This document shows, one piece after another, positions 11,741 through 17,038 of a DNA stretch of 17,038 nucleotides. The translations under genes were made by a program, and so were the position numbers. The stretch spans positions 1 to 17,038 of the forward strand of contig QHYF01000036.1 of the NCBI GenBank assembly GCA_003224075.1, written 5' to 3'. Position 1 is the stretch's first letter. Each line of letters opens with the position of its first letter. The stretch is from Acidobacteriota bacterium. GTDB lineage: Bacteria > Acidobacteriota > Terriglobia > Acidiferrales > UBA7541. The notes below the pieces were generated by a model. The model did no database searches. It was not told the DNA's origin and saw only the letters and a program-made list of their open reading frames with translations.

Positions 11741-12463
11741 ATGCCAGTTGTCGGTTCATCCGCGTACAACACCGCGGGACAAATCACTTCGCTGGTGCGC
11801 TCGCTCTTGAATGACTCGCAGGGAAACCTGTTCACCGACGCAGTGTTGCTGCCCTACGCCAATTCGGCGTACCGCAAGCTGCAGCGCGCGCTCGGCAACG
11901 CGGGCGGCGGCGGGTTTATCCAGGATGATGTCCTCCTGGTAGTTACCGCGATCGCGCAAACGGACACTTCGTTGCAAGTCGCAATCACCGACGCGACTGC
12001 GCCGCCGAACCAGCTTCCGACCGATCTGCTCGTGCCGCTGAAAATCTGGGAGCGCCCCAACGGCTCGGCGCAGGATTTTCTCGAGATGGTGGACCTGACG
12101 CGCCACGGCGGGCTGCCGTCGCGCGCGCAGGACCTGACGTTGAGCGTTTGGGAATGGCGCGCCGACGGGATTTATTTTCTCGGCGCGACGCAGGACACGC
12201 AAATTCGCCTGCGTTATTTGAAGGCCTATCCCGATTTCACCGACGCGACCTCGCCGGTTCTGATCCGCAATTCTCAGGAAGCGCTTGCCTATGCAACCGC
12301 GGCGCTCGCGGCGTGGGCGCGCGGGAGCCCGCTTGCGGAAAAGTGGGACGACGCCGCTTCCGACGCAATCGAGGACCTGGTTGCCGCGGCCGTGCGCCGC
12401 GAGCAGCAATCCGCGCGGCGCCGCCGCCCCTTTTCCGCCCGCAGCGGCTACACCCCGTTCTGA
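11741..12463 (+). CDS. head-tail adaptor/connector candidate
   Basis: 240 residues, ATG after AAGGA at 11730-11734. The N-terminus (ITSLVRSLLNDSQGNLFTDAVLLPYANSAYRKLQRAL) is a helical pattern typical of phage adaptor proteins that dock under the portal, and the middle is rich in strands (LRYLKAYPDF). The C-terminus is helical and ends in a basic tail (RREQQSARRRRPF). Its position after the capsid genes and before the tail genes supports a connector role. I rely on pattern and place rather than a certain family match. The coding region holds no recognisable repeat. Confidence 0.65.
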   Translation: MPVVGSSAYNTAGQITSLVRSLLNDSQGNLFTDAVLLPYANSAYRKLQRALGNAGGGGFIQDDVLLVVTAIAQTDTSLQVAITDATAPPNQLPTDLLVPLKIWERPNGSAQDFLEMVDLTRHGGLPSRAQDLTLSVWEWRADGIYFLGATQDTQIRLRYLKAYPDFTDATSPVLIRNSQEALAYATAALAAWARGSPLAEKWDDAASDAIEDLVAAAVRREQQSARRRRPFSARSGYTPF

Positions 12464-12583
12464 TGAAGTAAATGAGGTTAAGGAAGTTAAGGAAGTAGAG
12501 GACAGCGTGATCGCGCAGTTAGGTAGGCCACATGTGAGGGAGAATCCTTTACCTCATTTATTTCATTTACTTCCTTTACCTCA
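12464..12583. repeat. AAGTAAATGAGG purine/pyrimidine inverted repeat
   Basis: A purine-rich left arm (GAAGTAAATGAGGTTAAGGAAG and related units, 12464-12500) faces a pyrimidine-rich right arm (CCTTTACCTCATTTATTTC and following, 12546-12583). The arms are complementary in blocks, for example TGAGGTTAAGGAAGT with ACTTCCTTTACCTCA (one mismatch). It occupies the gap between the adaptor and the next gene. Confidence 0.8.
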
Positions 12584-12616
12584 GTCAATTGAAATCAAAC
12601 TTCGCTGGAGTGACTC

Positions 12617-13051
12617 ATGCCAATAACGATTTCGCTTTTGCCGAGCAACATGGACGGTTCCGGCAGCAATTTGTTTTATGCCATCGGCACGCTGGCCTTT
12701 TCGGGGAATTACACGGCCGGCGGCGACACGCTCGATTTCACGCAAGTCGCCGACAAGTTGCCGAGCACGCAGATTATCCAGGTCTTCGCCGACAGCCAAA
12801 ACGGCAACGCCGGTTATTACGTGCCGATCGCCGGATCCGCGTTGAACAACTGGAAGCTGAAAGCCTTCAGCGGCGGCGGCGCGGAAATCGCCGCGGGCGC
12901 GTATCCCGCCAGCGTCACCACCGACGTCGTCCAAATCACCATCACCGCCCGCAAGCTGCTCGATTGGAATGCTTTCTTGGGAAGGACATTCGCGAAGCGC
13001 TTCTGCACATATAACAGAAACTGTTCTGACGTTTCCCGAATCTTGATGTAA
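12617..13051 (+). CDS. small phage structural protein with altered 3' end
   Basis: 144 residues, ATG after GGAG at 12607-12610. The first 115 or so residues are rich in beta-strand and Gly/Asn/Ser (LPSNMDGSGSNLFYAIGTLA, ADKLPSTQIIQVFADSQ, NNWKLKAFSGGGAEIAAGAY, VVQITITARKLL), consistent with a small tail or decoration protein. From about residue 116 the frame continues into DNA that encodes the opposite-strand YcxB-like gene; AFLGRTFAKRF is simply the antisense of that gene. The natural C-terminus therefore probably lay near ARKLL and was displaced when the accessory gene arrived. Confidence 0.7.
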   Translation: MPITISLLPSNMDGSGSNLFYAIGTLAFSGNYTAGGDTLDFTQVADKLPSTQIIQVFADSQNGNAGYYVPIAGSALNNWKLKAFSGGGAEIAAGAYPASVTTDVVQITITARKLLDWNAFLGRTFAKRFCTYNRNCSDVSRILM

Positions 13052-13455
13052 GTCCGCCACTCTACATGCCCAGAACTTGTGGGGCCAGCGTAAGAGGCCC
13101 CCGTTGGTGAAAACTCGTAAGTAATCGGCTCCAAGGCGGTCGGCTTGGAGCGCACGAGGCTCCTTGCCCCGTAGTACGCGAAGCCATGAATGAATGCCCA
13201 CTGCAACAGCGAAAGGAAAAGCTCAAGGACGAGGCCTAAGCATGTTCCTAGCACCGCAGCCCTTTGCCAGGGGTAAGCCGGATCTGAACTCGCCTTAGCG
13301 AAATAAAAGAGGACGGCGACCGAAACGACAAAGATCAGTATTGAAAAGAGACGGCGTAGTATCGCGCGCTTTTTGTGAACGATCGACACGTTGGCTTTGT
13401 AGAAGTCCTTCTCCGTCAGAACAACAACAATCTTTAGGCTCGTACTGTTCGTCAT
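12817..13455 (-). CDS. YcxB-like membrane protein, 3' end replaced
   Basis: 212 residues from ATG 13453-13455 (an upstream in-frame start at 13491 exists). The layout matches the YcxB-like family: an N-terminal strand and helix (VVVLTEKDFYKANVSI), two membrane segments (about 36-53 and 65-86), then ITYEFSPTGASYAG, VEWRTYIKIRETSEQFLLYV and FANVLPKKAF (to residue 163). In that family the PKKAF-like stretch is followed by a short helical tail. Here it instead runs about 49 residues through the antisense of the phage gene (SSSLRAVMVIWTTS onward). The join is at about 12964-12975. It is an accessory gene on the opposite strand to its neighbours. The function of the family is not established. Confidence 0.65.
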   Translation of the reverse strand: MTNSTSLKIVVVLTEKDFYKANVSIVHKKRAILRRLFSILIFVVSVAVLFYFAKASSDPAYPWQRAAVLGTCLGLVLELFLSLLQWAFIHGFAYYGARSLVRSKPTALEPITYEFSPTGASYAGPTSSGHVEWRTYIKIRETSEQFLLYVQKRFANVLPKKAFQSSSLRAVMVIWTTSVVTLAGYAPAAISAPPPLKAFSFQLFNADPAIGT

Positions 13456-13529
13456 AAAGGCGAGAGGATAGCACGCCTTAACGGACGCCAAATAGGCCCA
13501 CTTCTGCCCTAATACTCGGAAGGATTGTA

Positions 13530-16500
13530 ATGATACGATCGAAAATCGCGTCGCGCTTCAAGCGCGCTAAAACGATGTCGTTTCTCTGGGCACTCGCGGC
13601 GCCGGCGCTGCATGTGTGGCCCGGTGCGATCGGACCGGCGCACGCGCAAGGCTCGCGCAAAGACGACATTGTATTTAATTCGCGGGGAATCCCACTCGCC
13701 GGCGCCACGGTTCGCGTTTGCACCATGCCCGCGAGCGGCCAGCCCTGCACGCCGCTGGCGCTGATTTATTCCGACGCCGCGCTCACCCAGGCTCTCGCGA
13801 ATCCCACCGCCACCGACGGCCTCGGCAACTATTTTTTCTACGCTGCGCCCGGAAAATACGAAATCGAAATTTCCGGCCCCAGCATCACCACCAAGCAAAT
13901 CCCCAACGTCATTTTGCCGAACGATCCCGCCTCGCCCACATTTTCCGGCGGCATCAGCGCGTTTTCGCTGAACCTCAGCGGCAACCTCACCGTCAACGGC
14001 AGCACCACGGTTGTCGGCAACCTGGCCAGCGGCACGCTCTCCATGACCAACCAAGCGACGCCTCCGGGTGCGGCCGGCGCAGGCACCGTGAATGTCTACA
14101 CGAAGACCGCCGACAAGCGGCTCTACTACAAGGATGACACGGGCACGGAGATCGGCCCCATCGCCGCCGCCAGCGGCGCGCAAACCAACGCCGTAAACAC
14201 GTTCACCGCAAACCAGAACTTCGACAGCGGCATGCACGTCAAGGGGCCAGATCCCTACTACGACGTGACGCGCTTCGGGAGCTACCAGGGCAGCTATCCG
14301 ACTGCGCCCACGACAACCGGAAGCATCACTTCCGGGCAAACGACATTGACCACGCCAAGCGCGTTCGACGTGGCGAACGGCCAGTACGTCACGGTCTACG
14401 GCGCGGGACCAACGGCGACGATTTACACGCCCGGAGCGGCGGTTCCGGTTTCCTCCATGAGCGTCGCAAGCAACGTGGCCACCGTGAACGTCAACGAGTG
14501 GGCGGCGGGGTTTGGTCAGAGCGTTATCATTGCCGGCTCAACCGACACGGCCTTCAACGGCACGTTCACCACCAACACGGGCAATGCAAATGCCTTCTCG
14601 TTCACCATCAACGTCACCCACGCCAACTGCAATCCCTGCACCATCGGCAGCAGCACGACCGTCGTGGCGGCCACTCCCTTCATCACCAGCGTACAAGGCG
14701 TCCTGAACGGCACGACGACGTGGCAATACAAGATTGTCGCCGAGGATATGTTCGGAGGGCTCTCGGCGGCTTCGGCGCCCATCACGATTTCCACGGGCGC
14801 CTCCACGCTTGGCGCGAACAGCGTGACCATCGCCGCGAACGGCTGCTCTCGCACCGCTGCCGGATTGACGACCATCACCACCACCGCGGCGCACAATTTC
14901 CAGATCGGAGTCCCGGTGCTCATTGTCGCGGGCTCCACCGGCGACCAAAGTTTCGAGGGTCAGGCCATCATCAACACCACGCCAAGCTCCACCACCTTTA
15001 CTTTCTTTCAGTACGGCGCTCCCGCCAAGACCTCTTCCTGCAGCCTCGGAGGCACCGCCAAAGTCGTCGCCAAAAATATCATCCGCTGGAATCAGCGATT
15101 CGCGTCCATCATCGGGCATTGGATTTACCGCTGTTCCGGCACGGGATGCACGAACTACACGCTCATCGGACATTCGGACGGCGTGGACGGCGCGTTCATT
15201 GACTACGGCCTCGCCGGTGGCCTGCCGAACGCTCCCGGTTATGTCCCGCAGGGAACGCCGCCGGCATCACCGACAAACGAATGGCTCTCGGCGAAGGTCA
15301 ATTCCGGCGGCGGAACGACCACGCTCACTCTCAGTGCCGCCGCGTCGAGCACCGTCAGCGCAGCGACCGTCCTGCACGACAACACTCCCGTGGTGCTGGC
15401 CATCTGCGCCGCGATGGGCGGGTCCAGCGGCGTCGGCGGAACGATTTATTGGCCGGACACTTTTGGCGCGGTCTACCCCGTCACCACCAATCTCGATATG
15501 CGCCCTGCCTGCCCGCAAAGCATCAAAATCCTGCAAGCGGGCCGTATCAGCGCGCTGGCGCCCATCATCCCCAAGCGGCAAATCGATTGGGAAGGCGCTC
15601 CGCAAGGCGCCGGAGGTTTGCCAGTCGGCTTCGCGGCGAAATACCAGGCGCAGATTTTGGGCAACGCTTATCCATTGATCTATCAGACCGGCGGCGATGC
15701 GGTGAACTCCACGTTTGAGAATCTGAGCCTGCAGGTCGCCCGCTCGTATCAAGGCGGCTACTATCAGGACGGCACATGGTCGGAAGGCACTAACGTGACG
15801 TTCCGCAATGTTTCTGTGGCTTGCAGCACGCCGAACGGCTGCTTCCCGATGCGTCCGGGGGGCCAATTCTTCTACCTCTACGACACGGTCTTCTTCTCCA
15901 ATGGAGCCGCAAACGCTCAATGGGGCGTTCCCGAGCCTTTCATTCAAACCATTTCATTCGGTATCGGCAACGGCGGCACGGGCAGTCCGCAGTCTCTGGT
16001 CAGCGATATTGAGTTCCGCTATGCCGTTTTCTCCGGTGGAGGAGTCCTGTTCGACAGCCAAGGCCAGCAACTCGGAACGGGGGCGAACTCCATTAAATGT
16101 GTGCATTGCCTGCTGGAAAATTCCATTACGCCGCTGTTTCGCTTCAATCTCCCCAACATCAATGGCGGCGGCAGTGCTCTTGATCTCGAGTATTCCTCTT
16201 TCGCCGATTCCGCCGGGGGCGGCGCGATGCCCCTGGTGGACTTCGCGGGCGTGGTCAACAACTCCACCTTCTCCGGCGTTCGTATCTTCGGAGCGAGCTG
16301 CGCCAATGGCGGAGGTCCCTTGTTTGCCATGGGTGCGGACCTCACGCGCGTTACCAGTGTATCTACCTCGCAGACGGGCCCGTGCGGCGGAGGCGCGCCA
16401 CAGGCCGTCAACCCGGATGTCGGAGGATTCGGCAATCAGCAGGTTTCCGTGAACAATGCAAGCACCGGCATCGCCTACCTCATGCAAGCCGTTCCGAATG

Positions 16501-17038
16501 CGCCCACGGTGGCGATTAGCGGCGCGTCGGGGCCACCGGCCGGAACCTATTTTTACAACTTCATCGCGTACGACGTGAACGGCAACGGAACATTGCAGTC
16601 GCTGCCTTCGGCGGCCATCACCGTGAACGGCAGCCAGGGCGTGCAGCTTAACTGGACCTTGCTTCCCGGCCAGGTCGCTACAACCATTTGCCGCGGCACG
16701 AACAACGGCACCAATCTCTGCGCAACACCGTCCGATTTTCAAGTCTACAAGCTTCCAGGAACCAGTTTCCTGGACAACGGCGTAGCGGGCTTTCATTTCA
16801 CGGCCAGCGCCCCGCTTGCCAGCTTCGCCGCATCATCTTCCATGACCGGCAGCGGCATACAGACACCGCAGTTGCAACTGACCAACAGCGGTTTCGTGGA
16901 CACTCTCGCCGGCACATGGACCGCCAGCCGCACGCAGACCTTGCCGGACAATACCGGCATCGTCCCCGTCACCAGCTACTTGAACTCCGCTTACGACAAC
17001 GCCACGCGCGCCAATGGCGCGATCGGCTCCAACTGGAC
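13530..17038 (+). CDS. tail-spike-like beta-helix protein with signal peptide (partial)
   Basis: Open from ATG 13530 to the window edge (1169 codons, no stop), with GGAAGG just upstream. Residues 1-39 look like a full Sec signal peptide: basic start (MIRSKIASRFKRAK), hydrophobic core (FLWALAAPALHVW) and an AHA|Q cleavage site. About 46-110 is a carboxypeptidase-regulatory-like beta domain (GIPLAGATVRVC, TDGLGNYFFYAAPGKYEIEISGP). A phage-fibre-like segment follows (GGISAFSLNLSGNLTVNGSTTV), then DVTRFGSY near 248, a pectate-lyase-like start. Two copies of a fibronectin-III-like unit occur near 389-560 and 987-1090 (WQYKIVAEDMFGGLS; FYNFIAYDVNGNGTL). Between them lies a Gly/Asn-rich region, probably a right-handed beta-helix. 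It would bind or degrade a cell-surface polymer. The C-terminus lies outside the window. Confidence 0.75.
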   Translation, partial: MIRSKIASRFKRAKTMSFLWALAAPALHVWPGAIGPAHAQGSRKDDIVFNSRGIPLAGATVRVCTMPASGQPCTPLALIYSDAALTQALANPTATDGLGNYFFYAAPGKYEIEISGPSITTKQIPNVILPNDPASPTFSGGISAFSLNLSGNLTVNGSTTVVGNLASGTLSMTNQATPPGAAGAGTVNVYTKTADKRLYYKDDTGTEIGPIAAASGAQTNAVNTFTANQNFDSGMHVKGPDPYYDVTRFGSYQGSYPTAPTTTGSITSGQTTLTTPSAFDVANGQYVTVYGAGPTATIYTPGAAVPVSSMSVASNVATVNVNEWAAGFGQSVIIAGSTDTAFNGTFTTNTGNANAFSFTINVTHANCNPCTIGSSTTVVAATPFITSVQGVLNGTTTWQYKIVAEDMFGGLSAASAPITISTGASTLGANSVTIAANGCSRTAAGLTTITTTAAHNFQIGVPVLIVAGSTGDQSFEGQAIINTTPSSTTFTFFQYGAPAKTSSCSLGGTAKVVAKNIIRWNQRFASIIGHWIYRCSGTGCTNYTLIGHSDGVDGAFIDYGLAGGLPNAPGYVPQGTPPASPTNEWLSAKVNSGGGTTTLTLSAAASSTVSAATVLHDNTPVVLAICAAMGGSSGVGGTIYWPDTFGAVYPVTTNLDMRPACPQSIKILQAGRISALAPIIPKRQIDWEGAPQGAGGLPVGFAAKYQAQILGNAYPLIYQTGGDAVNSTFENLSLQVARSYQGGYYQDGTWSEGTNVTFRNVSVACSTPNGCFPMRPGGQFFYLYDTVFFSNGAANAQWGVPEPFIQTISFGIGNGGTGSPQSLVSDIEFRYAVFSGGGVLFDSQGQQLGTGANSIKCVHCLLENSITPLFRFNLPNINGGGSALDLEYSSFADSAGGGAMPLVDFAGVVNNSTFSGVRIFGASCANGGGPLFAMGADLTRVTSVSTSQTGPCGGGAPQAVNPDVGGFGNQQVSVNNASTGIAYLMQAVPNAPTVAISGASGPPAGTYFYNFIAYDVNGNGTLQSLPSAAITVNGSQGVQLNWTLLPGQVATTICRGTNNGTNLCATPSDFQVYKLPGTSFLDNGVAGFHFTASAPLASFAASSSMTGSGIQTPQLQLTNSGFVDTLAGTWTASRTQTLPDNTGIVPVTSYLNSAYDNATRANGAIGSNW

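Noticed and set aside
14498..15718. Several other forward and reverse open frames within the tail-spike region
   Set aside because: The frame from 13530 is continuously open to the window edge with recognisable domains; the others are frame shadows of it.

Overview
The window reads as part of a tailed-phage (prophage) structural region in a high-GC bacterium. The best guess for the host is Acidobacteriota. This rests on the dense palindromic repeats, whose translated signatures (VAQAFRPEG, VIPSEARN, LVGAQHAAPLQ) I associate from memory with acidobacterial genomes, and on one secreted-protein type seen here. It is not proven from this window. The phage genes run left to right: small membrane protein (5-217), large terminase (218-1807), a frameshifted coiled-coil gene (2357-2699), portal (2677-5466), scaffold-like protein (5466-6989), SleB-like wall hydrolase (7057-7692), major capsid protein (8377-9597), unknown protein (10481-11077), holin-like protein (11347-11577), head-tail adaptor candidate (11741-12463), small structural protein (12617-13051), and a very large tail-spike-like protein from 13530 past the right edge. 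No tail tube, sheath or tape-measure gene is visible, so a short-tailed (podovirus-like) particle is the simplest reading.

Four accessory ('moron'-type) genes sit between the phage genes: a membrane protein at 1876-2328 (+), an exported Cys-containing protein at 7712-8248 (-) with its own sigma70-like promoter, an HNH endonuclease at 9642-10466 (-), and a YcxB-like membrane protein at 12817-13455 (-). The YcxB-like gene has lost its proper 3' end where it joins the end of a phage gene.

The most striking property is the load of interspersed palindromic repeats. About ten families occur in 17 kb, both between genes and inside essential phage genes. Family R1 (97-103 bp, two hairpins within 6-bp outer arms) has four copies. 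Two are inside the terminase and portal genes, in the same reading phase of the element; the other two flank genes. R1 has stop codons in two of three phases, so only one phase can be read through, and both intragenic copies use it. Family R2 (93-102 bp) has three copies, all inside portal or scaffold genes and all in the same phase. Heptamer arrays and several short hairpins add more. One R1 copy supplies the stop codon of the upstream gene, and another may supply the ribosome-binding site of the holin-like gene. The repeats therefore act as peptide-encoding insertions in loops and linkers and as gene-boundary parts. The scaffold-like gene alone holds at least seven repeat tracts.

A second oddity is that the tail-spike-like protein begins with what looks like a complete Sec signal peptide, which is unexpected for a virion protein assembled in the cytoplasm.
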